From Bacteroidaceae bacterium (GTDB lineage Bacteria > Bacteroidota > Bacteroidia > Bacteroidales > Bacteroidaceae): DNA of 7,087 nt. The stretch's first letter is position 1; every line of letters starts with the position of its first letter. Made by a program: the position numbers and the translations under genes. Shown here one piece after another: positions 1 through 6,353 of this stretch. The notes under the pieces were generated by a model that made no database searches, was not told where the DNA came from, and saw nothing but the letters and a program-made list of their open reading frames with translations. The stretch lies in assembly GCA_017551845.1 (NCBI GenBank), contig JAFZKR010000109.1:1-7087 (forward strand), written 5' to 3'.

Positions 1-1253
1 CCACTCAGGAAGTTGGCGGTTGAACCTTTTCCGTCGGCACTGTTGCCTGAATCCCAAACGGTCACGTTGTCGAACTTGATACCCTTGATAGCCTCTACCT
101 GAGTCTTTACAAGTTCCGGCATCTTCTCGGACATGAGCAGCATGAATGCCTTTGCGGCATCACCGCCTGCAGCCTGTACCATCTTGTCATAACCGGCAGC
201 CTGCTTGGTCAGGATCTCATAGTAACCCTTAGCCTCGGCCTCCATGCGGGCGAATATGGCATCAGCCTCACCCTTGGCGCTTACGCGGAGCTTCTCAGCC
301 TCAGCCTCGGCGGCTATGATTATACGGTCCTTCTCAACCTGCTGGGCAACCAGAATGTTGGCCTGCTGGGTTGAACGCTCACGCTCGGCACGGGCATTTT
401 CAGCGTCACGCTCAGCGATGTAGGCATCCTGCAGGGCCTTAGCCTGCTGAACCTTCTCAGCGGTTACAGCCAGACGGTTGGCCTCGGCCTCCTTCTCACG
501 ACGGAATGCGTCAGAATTTGCAATCTCAACCTTGGCGTTGTTCTCACCCTGTACGGCTACGGCGTTGGCCTGTGATGTACGGATACGGGTCTCCTTTACG
601 GCCTCAGCCTTACCGATCTCACCGTTTCGGTCCTGCTCAGCCACGCTTACCTTAGCCTCGTTGATGGCCTTGGCGGCAGCCTCCTTACCCAGAGCCTGGA
701 TATATCCTGACTCATCCTTGATATCGGTTACGTTTACGTTGATAAGACGCAAACCTATCTTCTTAAGTTCTACCTCAACATTCTTGGCGATCTTCTCCAG
801 GAAGGTGTCACGGTCACTGTTGATCTCCTCAATTGACATTGTGGCAATAACCAGACGCAACTGACCGAACAGGATATCACGTGCAAGTTCCTGAATCTCA
901 TCGGCTGTGAGACCGAGCAGACGCTCAGCGGCGTTGTTCATGCTGTCGGGCTCAGTTGAGATACCTACTGTGAATCGGCAGGGAACGTCCACGCGGATGT
1001 TCTGACGGCTAAGGGCGTTTGTCAGGTTTGCATCTATAGAAATAGGTGTCAGGCTCAGGTATGCATAGTCCTGGATTACAGGCCATACGAACTTACCGCC
1101 ACCGTGAATACACTTGGCAGAACCGCCACCGGTCTTACCGTAAACTACCAGAATCTTGTCCGAAGGGCAACGTCTGTACCTGCGGATGATTGTTGCAAAC
1201 AGAATGAAAAGGAGGAGTACTCCAATCACGATAAGAATTGAAATGTTATCCAT
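1..1253 (-). CDS. Flotillin-like SPFH/band-7 membrane protein (YuaG/FloT type), C-terminus cut off by window edge
   Basis: Flotillins are inner-membrane scaffold proteins of ordered microdomains; in Bacillus the homologue YuaG/FloT works with the NfeD protein YuaF. Visible here are 417 complete residues from ATG at 1253 (MDNISILIVIG). Residues 4-23 form one membrane anchor followed by a basic RRYRR stretch. An SPFH domain spans about 30-190. A long Ala/Glu-rich segment at about 190-345 follows (KGEADAIFARMEAEAKGYYE near its end), the coiled-coil region that drives flotillin oligomerisation. The reading frame is open to the left edge, ending in STANFLS, so the C-terminus is missing; bacterial flotillins are usually around 500 residues. 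It lies 40 bases downstream of the NfeD-like gene, with no promoter box between, so the two are probably cotranscribed. The family call is secure; the physiological role in this organism is unknown. Confidence 0.93.
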   Translation of the reverse strand, partial: MDNISILIVIGVLLLFILFATIIRRYRRCPSDKILVVYGKTGGGSAKCIHGGGKFVWPVIQDYAYLSLTPISIDANLTNALSRQNIRVDVPCRFTVGISTEPDSMNNAAERLLGLTADEIQELARDILFGQLRLVIATMSIEEINSDRDTFLEKIAKNVEVELKKIGLRLINVNVTDIKDESGYIQALGKEAAAKAINEAKVSVAEQDRNGEIGKAEAVKETRIRTSQANAVAVQGENNAKVEIANSDAFRREKEAEANRLAVTAEKVQQAKALQDAYIAERDAENARAERERSTQQANILVAQQVEKDRIIIAAEAEAEKLRVSAKGEADAIFARMEAEAKGYYEILTKQAAGYDKMVQAAGGDAAKAFMLLMSEKMPELVKTQVEAIKGIKFDNVTVWDSGNSADGKGSTANFLS

Positions 1254-1293
1254 TTTTTAATGATATTAAGTTGTTAATAATCCGAATTAAATC

Positions 1294-1893
1294 CTACTCT
1301 ACACGGAGCAGGTCATCACCCAGTTTCTCCACAATCCTGACATGATCACCGGTGGGAATCTCTGTATCGCGGTCTGTCACGGCATCGATTTCATGTATGG
1401 AGCCTTTCACGCTCACCTGCACCTTCCCTCGCCCTGTCCGGGATGCCGGTATTCGCAGATAGACATCAGCTGAAAGACCGATAGCCTCGTCAAGATGGAA
1501 GCTACCGTCATGAGAGAGTTTCATCAGTTGACGGAACATGAACACAAATGCGGCCACGAAAGCAATACCCACAGCAATAGCAACAATCTGTAGAAGCACC
1601 TTGCTGCCAATGGAATCATGAAGTAACACACCTGCCCATCCATATCCCAGAAGGAAGTTGATAAGATTACGGAAAGAAAACAGACCGCTCATACTTCCAT
1701 CCTCTACCGAATCACCGAGTCCTTCCATAGAATCGGGCCCTGCATCAACATCCATATCGGTTCCAAGACCAATAAATGTAATCACAGTCTGGATAACGAA
1801 AACCAGCGAAGCTGCTAAAGCGATTATCCAAAAAACCTTCTGCAGTCCCTCCATCTCAGCAAGGATGCTGCTTAAACTCAACATGTTCATCAT
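1294..1893 (-). CDS. NfeD/YuaF-like membrane protein with C-terminal OB-fold, flotillin partner
   Basis: This 199-residue protein has the architecture of short NfeD (YuaF-type) proteins. Hydrophobic segments lie at about 19-42, 72-91 and 98-121. An acidic loop at 45-68 (DMDVDAGPDSMEGLGDSVED) separates the first two. The C-terminal domain at about 135-199 is beta-rich and resembles the soluble NfeD OB-fold (AIGLSADVYLRIPASRTGRG, then GDHVRIVEKLGDDLLRVE). It lacks the N-terminal ClpP-like protease domain of long NfeD proteins, as expected for the type paired with flotillin. The flotillin gene follows on the same strand after 40 bases, which strongly supports the assignment. The start is uncertain by a few residues because the protein begins MMNM, giving ATGs at 1893, 1890 and 1884. 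A TAnnTTTG promoter box lies about 43 bases upstream. In other bacteria this pair is tied to membrane fluidity and stress; that role is inferred here. Confidence 0.88.
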   Translation of the reverse strand: MMNMLSLSSILAEMEGLQKVFWIIALAASLVFVIQTVITFIGLGTDMDVDAGPDSMEGLGDSVEDGSMSGLFSFRNLINFLLGYGWAGVLLHDSIGSKVLLQIVAIAVGIAFVAAFVFMFRQLMKLSHDGSFHLDEAIGLSADVYLRIPASRTGRGKVQVSVKGSIHEIDAVTDRDTEIPTGDHVRIVEKLGDDLLRVE

Positions 1894-1935
1894 TTTTTTT
1901 GCGCAATATAAATAAGGTATAAGAATCCTTTCTTA

Positions 1936-1943
1936 CAAAGTTA
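1936..1943 (-). promoter_or_regulatory. Bacteroidota-type -7 promoter box for the NfeD-flotillin unit
   Basis: Read on the minus strand the sequence is TAACTTTGT, a full match to the Bacteroidota -7 consensus TAnnTTTG. It lies 42 bases upstream of the first NfeD ATG, implying a leader of roughly 35-40 bases. No TTTG -33 element is found at the usual distance of about 20 bases, so support rests on the -7 box and its location. Confidence 0.55.
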
Positions 1944-1945
1944 GC

Positions 1946-1958
1946 TATTCTAAGAATA
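1946..1958. repeat. Small inverted repeat TATTCT-A-AGAATA in the divergent control region
   Basis: A perfect 6-bp inverted repeat around a single central base lies two bases upstream of the leftward -7 box, where an operator could sit. A repeat of this size occurs by chance about once in 4 kb, so its functional status is open. It does not share the sequence of the larger palindrome at 1999-2016. Confidence 0.3.
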
Positions 1959-1998
1959 TAATCCGAGTACAATGCAAAAAAAAATATCACCTTATGAT

Positions 1999-2016
1999 AA
2001 GATAATGCATTATCTT
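1999..2016. promoter_or_regulatory. Perfect 18-bp palindrome, candidate operator over the promoter of the Crp/Fnr-type gene
   Basis: AAGATAATGCATTATCTT equals its own reverse complement over all 18 bases. It covers the first six bases of the TATCTTTG -7 box (2011-2018) and ends six bases before the ATG at 2023. The core GATAA-N4-TTATC has the same spacing as FNR sites (TTGAT-N4-ATCAA), so a homodimer of the Crp/Fnr-type protein encoded directly downstream is the natural candidate ligand. Binding here should block RNA polymerase, that is, autorepress. A second, overlapping inverted repeat, CTTAT-G-ATAAG, sits at 1991-2001. The palindrome is seen directly; operator function and the identity of the binder are inferred. 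Confidence 0.6.
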
Positions 2017-2018
2017 TG
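2011..2018 (+). promoter_or_regulatory. Bacteroidota-type -7 promoter box for the Crp-dCMP deaminase-protease operon
   Basis: TATCTTTG followed by C matches the -7 consensus TAnnTTTG exactly. Only four bases separate it from the ATG at 2023, so transcription should begin at or within a few bases of that ATG. No clear -33 TTTG is present in the A/T-rich stretch 1980-1992, which may mean weak or activator-dependent initiation. Confidence 0.6.
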
Positions 2019-2022
2019 CACT

Positions 2023-2703
2023 ATGGATTCACCGATATTCGACACCTTGCTGCAACTTCCGCTGTTTCAGGGGATGGCTACCGACGATTTCAACACTCTC
2101 TTGCAGAAAATCCGGCTGGACTTCATGAGATATCCCGCGGGAAGCTATATCTGCAAAGCCGGTGACACATGCAAACATTTCACCTTTTTGATAGGAGGAA
2201 CCGTGGAGAGTTCTCGCAACGGTGATGCCAGCCGTTTTGTTTTCCATGAAAAAATCTGTTCTCCACACTTGATAGAGCCCTACTCCATGTTCGGTACCAC
2301 CGGCAGCTACCGTAGGGACTACAAGGCCGTTGAAAAGTGCAACGTACTCAATGTGGACAAGCAGTATGTCTATACCGAAATAGGAAAATACAATATTTGC
2401 AGGATGAATCTCCTGAATATCCTCAGCGGTCGGGTTCAACAAGCCGACAGACACACTTGGAATATCGGTGAATGCAGTCTTAGACATAGGATAGCAAGGT
2501 TCATTTATGGATTATCCGACATTCCTTATGGCGAAAAACGCCTTTCCACAACCATGAATGATCTGGCCGCCATTATGGATGCCACAAGACTGAACGTATC
2601 AAGGGAACTGAACACTTTGGCCAAAGAAGGGCTTGTAAGCCTCCGGCGCAAGGAAATTGTCATTCCCGCATTGGAGAATCTGACTACTGAACAAAATGGA
2701 TGA
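2023..2703 (+). CDS. Crp/Fnr-family transcriptional regulator
   Basis: The 226-residue product has the two-domain layout of Crp/Fnr proteins. An N-terminal cyclic-nucleotide-binding-like beta-roll lies at about 10-115 (PAGSYICKAGDTCKHFTFLI). A long dimerisation helix follows at about 115-145. A C-terminal winged helix-turn-helix spans about 150-216, with DLAAIMDATRLNVSRELNTL holding the recognition helix. The canonical cAMP phosphate-binding cassette (GE with a later RS pair) is not recognisable: the equivalent region reads EPYSMFGTTGSYRRDYKAVE, so cAMP is an unlikely ligand. In-frame ATGs also occur at 1972 and 2005. ATG 2023 is preferred because the -7 promoter box at 2011-2018 lies downstream of the other two and the family-like sequence starts here (MDSPIFDTLLQLPLFQG). 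The gene overlaps the dCMP deaminase start by 8 bp. Its own promoter carries a palindromic candidate operator. The signal sensed is unknown. Confidence 0.9.
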   Translation: MDSPIFDTLLQLPLFQGMATDDFNTLLQKIRLDFMRYPAGSYICKAGDTCKHFTFLIGGTVESSRNGDASRFVFHEKICSPHLIEPYSMFGTTGSYRRDYKAVEKCNVLNVDKQYVYTEIGKYNICRMNLLNILSGRVQQADRHTWNIGECSLRHRIARFIYGLSDIPYGEKRLSTTMNDLAAIMDATRLNVSRELNTLAKEGLVSLRRKEIVIPALENLTTEQNG

Positions 2704-3124
2704 AGCCAAGAAAGCGGCACTGGACTGCCGTTATGCGAGAATGGCCCTGATCTGGGCCGAAAACTCCTACTGTACTCGCCGCAAGGTAGGTGCTCTCGTA
2801 GTGAAGGACAACATGATTATTTCGGACGGGTACAACGGAACACCAACCGGATTCGAGAATATCTGCGAGGACGAGAACAATGTATCAAAACCGTATGTAC
2901 TCCATGCCGAAGCCAACGCCATAACCAAACTTGCAAGGTCGGCCAACAGCAGCGAGGGAGCCACCCTATATGTCACCGCATCCCCATGTATTGAATGTGC
3001 TAAACTTATCATACAGTCAGGAATAAAGAAAGTGGTTTATACCGAACAGTACAGACTTACTGACGGAATAGACCTACTCAAACGTGCCGGAATAGAGGTC
3101 GTTTACCTGAACATCGGCAACTGA
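2696..3124 (+). CDS. dCMP deaminase (cytidine/deoxycytidylate deaminase family, zinc-dependent)
   Basis: This enzyme deaminates dCMP to dUMP, the substrate of thymidylate synthase. All hallmarks are visible in 142 residues: zinc ligand and catalytic pair H70-A-E72, zinc ligands in P97-C98-I-E-C101, the C26-x-R-R-K-V-G segment, and G45-Y-N-G-T-P50, characteristic of dCMP deaminases rather than cytidine or tRNA-adenosine deaminases. The length is normal for the family. The ATG at 2696 lies inside the end of the upstream regulator gene (ATGGATGA, 8-bp overlap), which suggests translational coupling and a shared mRNA. The N-terminus ALDCRYARMALIWAENSYC fits the family, so the start is sound. The S41 protease gene follows after 30 bases with no promoter box in the gap. 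dCTP/dTTP allosteric control is known for other members and was not assessed here. Confidence 0.93.
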   Translation: MDEAKKAALDCRYARMALIWAENSYCTRRKVGALVVKDNMIISDGYNGTPTGFENICEDENNVSKPYVLHAEANAITKLARSANSSEGATLYVTASPCIECAKLIIQSGIKKVVYTEQYRLTDGIDLLKRAGIEVVYLNIGN

Positions 3125-3154
3125 CATCAAACTGCAAACCACATCATACACAAG

Positions 3155-4765
3155 ATGAAAGCACTTAAGAAGATTCTTCTGGGACTCACCATACTGATAG
3201 TTGGCTTCATCATTGGAAGTCAGGTAGTAGTCCATCTTTGGAAAAAACAGAACATCAAAATAGAGAGACTGCTACGTTACCGTCCTGACAACAAGGTAAG
3301 TGCCCTGCTTCAAGCCATCGACAGCAAGTACGTCGATGTAATTGACATGGACTCCCTCATAGACAAGGCTCTGCCTATCCTGCTTGAGGAGCTGGATCCT
3401 CATTCCGCCTACTACCCGGCAGAAGAGACTCAGGACAGCAATGACGAACTGCACGGCAGTTTCTCAGGCATAGGCATACAGTTCACCGTTCAGGACGATA
3501 CAGTCAGGGTGAACAGCGTCATCAGGGGTGGCCCTTCGGAAAAAGTAGGCATAATAGCTGGCGACCGTATAGTACTCATAAATGATTCTGTATTCGCAGG
3601 TAAAGGCATCTCCTCAAATGAGATCGTCAAGAACCTGAAAGGACCTAAGGGTTCGGAAGTTAAGGTGGGCATAATGCGAACCGGAGAACCCGGCATAATT
3701 GATTTCACTATAGAGCGCGGTGACATACCTGTCAAAAGCGTTGATGCCGCATACATGATATCGCCATCTAAATCCATAGGTTATATCATGATAAACAAGT
3801 TCGGTGAGACTACATACGAAGAGATGATGACCGGTTTGGCTGAATTAAGCAGTAAGGGTATGAAGAAACTTATTGTAGATCTCCGAAGCAACTCAGGAGG
3901 CTATCTCGGAGCCGCTATACAGATGGTCAACGAGTTTTTGCCCAAAAACGACCTCATTGTCTATACATCCGGAGCACACAGCAGCATTGCACGGCAGTTC
4001 GCCAACGGCTACGGACACTACTCTTCCATACCTCTCGCCGTTCTCATTGACGAGTCATCGGCCTCAGCTGCCGAAATTTTCTCAGGTGCCATCCAAGATA
4101 ATGACCGCGGCACCATAATAGGACGCCGCTCATTCGGCAAGGGACTCGTACAGGAACCTATCATGTTCCCCGACGGCTCCAGTATCCGTATAACAGTAGC
4201 CCGCTACTACACCCCCTCGGGGCGCTGCATCCAAAAACCTTACGGAGAATCCGATGAGGATTACGCCATGGACATTGTAAAAAGATATGAACACGGAGAG
4301 TTTTTCTCTGCCGACAGCGTCCGCCAGAATGAGAGCGAGGTATTCACCACCAAAGGTGGGAGGACAGTATATGGAGGAGGCGGTATCATGCCTGACATAT
4401 TCGTACCTCAGGATACTTCCGGCTATTCCCAATATTATGCTGAGGTGGTGCGCAAGAGCCTGGTGAACAAATTCGCATTCCGCTATGTGGACAGCCACCG
4501 AAATGATTTTTCATCTTTCCAGAGCGCCTCTGAAATCGCAGCCTTCCTGGACAGAAACAACGTTCTGAGCCAGTTCTACGATTATGCCTCCCGGAACGGA
4601 GTAAAGAGCAGCCACAATCTATCCGGACCTGCCCTTAAGCAGATGCGTACCACGCTTTATGGCAATATCATTTATGACTCGCTCGACATGCAGGACTACA
4701 TATCCTTCTTCAACGAGACCGATGTCACAGTCCAGCGGGCAATAAGCATCCTGTCGGAAAAATAG
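3155..4765 (+). CDS. S41-family C-terminal processing peptidase (Ctp/Prc type) with PDZ domain
   Basis: The product is a 536-residue serine protease predicted to act in the periplasm. An N-terminal signal anchor lies at about 7-28 (ILLGLTILIVGFIIG) after a Lys-rich start. Next come a helical segment with the family motif DPHSAYY (81-87), a PDZ domain at about 100-185 that binds substrate C-termini, and the S41 core at about 195-365. The Ser-Lys-Gln catalytic set can be placed by the family spacing: S304 in ESSASAAEIFSGA, K329 in RRSFGKG, and Q333 four residues later. The S304-to-K329 distance of 25 matches that known for Prc and D1 protease. About 170 residues follow the core, forming a C-terminal extension. 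It is the last gene of the presumed operon with the regulator and dCMP deaminase, and it converges on the DciA-like gene, with 29 bases between stops. The substrate is unknown. Confidence 0.94.
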   Translation: MKALKKILLGLTILIVGFIIGSQVVVHLWKKQNIKIERLLRYRPDNKVSALLQAIDSKYVDVIDMDSLIDKALPILLEELDPHSAYYPAEETQDSNDELHGSFSGIGIQFTVQDDTVRVNSVIRGGPSEKVGIIAGDRIVLINDSVFAGKGISSNEIVKNLKGPKGSEVKVGIMRTGEPGIIDFTIERGDIPVKSVDAAYMISPSKSIGYIMINKFGETTYEEMMTGLAELSSKGMKKLIVDLRSNSGGYLGAAIQMVNEFLPKNDLIVYTSGAHSSIARQFANGYGHYSSIPLAVLIDESSASAAEIFSGAIQDNDRGTIIGRRSFGKGLVQEPIMFPDGSSIRITVARYYTPSGRCIQKPYGESDEDYAMDIVKRYEHGEFFSADSVRQNESEVFTTKGGRTVYGGGGIMPDIFVPQDTSGYSQYYAEVVRKSLVNKFAFRYVDSHRNDFSSFQSASEIAAFLDRNNVLSQFYDYASRNGVKSSHNLSGPALKQMRTTLYGNIIYDSLDMQDYISFFNETDVTVQRAISILSEK

Positions 4766-4794
4766 CCCAGCCCTTTACAGAAGCTGAGTTGATC

Positions 4795-5085
4795 TCAACG
4801 CAAAACTATCTGGGTAATCACCTGTGCGCCCACATGACTGTTAAGGCGCTTAACGAGATCGGTGCGCCGCATCATGAGTTCGTTGCGAACGACAGATGAG
4901 GTTATAGTTGCGAACAAAACCTGATTGTAAATCCTGAGGTCCTTGGTATAAGAGGAAATGGAAGGCCCCAACACCTCACCCCAGGCCCTGATGATACGGT
5001 GCTCATTGAGCGGAGTCTCCAGCCCGTTCTCCCGTAGATATTGCAGAATCACATTACCCACCTTCTCAGAATCAGTGCGTTTCAT
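4795..5085 (-). CDS. DciA-like protein (DUF721 family), putative replicative helicase loader/operator
   Basis: The 96-residue product matches the small DUF721 domain found next to recF or dnaA in many bacteria. Recognisable features are a first helix (KVGNVILQYLRENGLE), a central W35-G-E-V-L-G segment, alternating strands ending in VLFATITSSVVRNEL (56-70), and a final helix (LVKRLNSHVG). DciA members are known in other bacteria to recruit or operate the replicative helicase DnaB; that function is inferred here from the family. The protein lacks the long C-terminal extension of some DciA proteins. Its ATG overlaps the recF stop by four bases (ATGA, 5082-5085), so it is very probably translated by coupling from a recF mRNA. 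The family call is good, the biochemical role moderate. Confidence 0.85.
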   Translation of the reverse strand: MKRTDSEKVGNVILQYLRENGLETPLNEHRIIRAWGEVLGPSISSYTKDLRIYNQVLFATITSSVVRNELMMRRTDLVKRLNSHVGAQVITQIVLR

Positions 5086-6176
5086 ATAACGTTCCCGTTC
5101 TCAATGGTGAATATCCTGTGGTCAATTCCTATCCCTTCCAGAATCGAGTCAATATGGTTGCGGTCCACATCGGTTATGAACACCTGACCGAAACCGGACT
5201 CTTGAGCCACAATACGTAATATGCGCTCCACACGGCCAGCATCCAGCTTGTCGAAGATATCATCCATCAGCAGTATGGGCCTTTTGCCGCATGACTCCGC
5301 CAACAGGCTGTACTGTGCGAGCTTCAAGGCCGTAAGGAAACTCTTGTTCTGGCCCTGAGAGCCCTCACGTTTAATGGGATAACCATCCAAACACATCTCC
5401 AACTCATCCCTGTGGATACCGTGAAGCGAATAGCCCACTATCCTATCCTTGGTCCTCCCGGACTCTAACATTGCAGTGATATCTCCTTCGGCTAAGTGGG
5501 AGCAGTAGCTTAGAGAAACCTTTTCATGGCTCTCACCTATCCTAGAATACATATCGTCAAACAGCTGCGAGAGCCACTCTACAAGTCTCCTGCGCTTAGT
5601 GAAGATACGCATCCCCTTCTCGGCCATAATCCTCTCCCACATCAGGAACAGCTCGGCATCTGGTTCCGGCTCACTTCTGAGCAGCACGTTCCTCTGCGTG
5701 AGAGCCTTATTGTAATCGATGAGATTTTTCAGATACTCTTGGTCATACTGGGAAATCACCATATCCATGAACCGCCGGCGTTCCTCACTTGCACCTGATA
5801 TAAGTTCAGAATCCTGTGGAGAGAGCATCACAGCAGGAATATAGCCTATATGGTCTGAGAAGCGGCTATATTCCTTGCGGTCTCGCCTGAACTGCTTACG
5901 GCCCTGCGGACGTGACATACAGCCTATCACCGTCCTGTCCCCAGTAGGCATCAGGTATGTACCCTGTATCTGGAAGCACTTCGCTCCGTGTCTTACAGTC
6001 TGGGTGTCTGAGGGGTTAATGGAACTTCTGCAGAAAGAGAGATAATAAATGGCATCAAGCAAATTTGTCTTGCCCATACCGTTATGGCCCACAAAGCAGT
6101 TCAGCCGATGGGAGAAATCCAGATCAGCTTGGATTAGATTGCGGTAATCCTGTACAAAGAGATGCTCAAGTATCAT
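5082..6176 (-). CDS. recF: DNA replication and repair protein RecF
   Basis: RecF is an SMC-like ABC ATPase that binds DNA at gaps and helps RecO/RecR load RecA, supporting gap repair and restart of stalled forks. The 364-residue protein shows a Walker A motif G30-HNGMGK-T37, the RecF-type HRDEL segment (255-259), an ABC signature S273-Q-G-Q-N-K278, and Walker B I301-LLMDDIFDKLD312. This order and length are normal for RecF. The ATG at 6176 is chosen because MILEHLFVQDYRNL aligns with the first beta-strand of the family. An in-frame ATG at 6224 would add 16 residues (MGLYSQSVSVKGLRGV) with no family counterpart. The downstream DciA-like gene overlaps the recF stop by four bases. The gene diverges from the TPR-protein gene. 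No degradation or frameshift is seen. Confidence 0.96.
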   Translation of the reverse strand: MILEHLFVQDYRNLIQADLDFSHRLNCFVGHNGMGKTNLLDAIYYLSFCRSSINPSDTQTVRHGAKCFQIQGTYLMPTGDRTVIGCMSRPQGRKQFRRDRKEYSRFSDHIGYIPAVMLSPQDSELISGASEERRRFMDMVISQYDQEYLKNLIDYNKALTQRNVLLRSEPEPDAELFLMWERIMAEKGMRIFTKRRRLVEWLSQLFDDMYSRIGESHEKVSLSYCSHLAEGDITAMLESGRTKDRIVGYSLHGIHRDELEMCLDGYPIKREGSQGQNKSFLTALKLAQYSLLAESCGKRPILLMDDIFDKLDAGRVERILRIVAQESGFGQVFITDVDRNHIDSILEGIGIDHRIFTIENGNVI

Positions 6177-6209
6177 AACTCCCCGTAAGCCTTTTACGCT
6201 AACCGATTG

Positions 6210-6217
6210 CGAATATA
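6210..6217 (-). promoter_or_regulatory. Weak candidate -7 box for recF
   Basis: Minus-strand TATATTCG differs by one base from TAnnTTTG and sits 33 bases upstream of the recF ATG at 6176. It is the closest match to the promoter consensus in the leftward direction of this divergent gap. If used, transcription would start downstream of the alternative ATG at 6224, agreeing with the shorter RecF. There is no recognisable -33 element, so this is tentative. Confidence 0.25.
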
Positions 6218-6325
6218 ACCCCATTTTTTCATTCCGTACTCATAGACCGTCAGGAAAATGATTCCAAAGGCCAGGACACCTCTTTTATTTTTTACCCTTT
6301 TTGTAATACAAAACCAAAAAATCAC

Positions 6326-6333
6326 TATTTTTG
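6326..6333 (+). promoter_or_regulatory. Bacteroidota-type promoter for the TPR-protein gene
   Basis: TATTTTTG followed by C is an exact TAnnTTTG -7 box, 20 bases before the ATG at 6354. A TTTG at 6300-6303, 22 bases further upstream, is a plausible -33 element, making this the most complete promoter in the window. The predicted leader is about 15 bases and A-rich (AAATAATAGAACT), as is common for Bacteroidota initiation regions. Confidence 0.65.
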
Positions 6334-6353
6334 CACCCGCAAATAATAGAACT

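Noticed and set aside
190..690. Repetitive GCC/CTC-rich stretch as a DNA tandem repeat
   Set aside because: The repetition is explained by Ala-Glu-Ala-Glu coiled-coil coding in flotillin; no fixed repeat unit length is seen in the DNA.
478..864. 128-residue open frame on the plus strand inside the flotillin gene
   Set aside because: It lies opposite the Ala/Glu-rich flotillin coding sequence, is Ser/Ala/Leu-rich low-complexity as expected from an antisense frame of GCC-rich codons, and has no promoter or family resemblance.
2696..3124. dCMP deaminase as an antiphage nucleotide-depletion gene
   Set aside because: The protein is the compact housekeeping type with GYNGTP and no fused kinase or sensor domain, and its neighbours are core genes rather than a defence island.
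4783..4800. Inverted repeat GTTGA-TC-TCAAC between the convergent protease and DciA-like genes as a terminator
   Set aside because: The stem is 5 bp with a 2-base loop, is A/T-rich, partly inside the DciA-like stop codon, and has no T-run on either side.
6177..6190. GGGGAG before the recF ATG as a Shine-Dalgarno site
   Set aside because: Only two bases separate GGAG from the ATG, too close for normal anti-SD pairing, and Bacteroidota genes generally do not rely on such sites.
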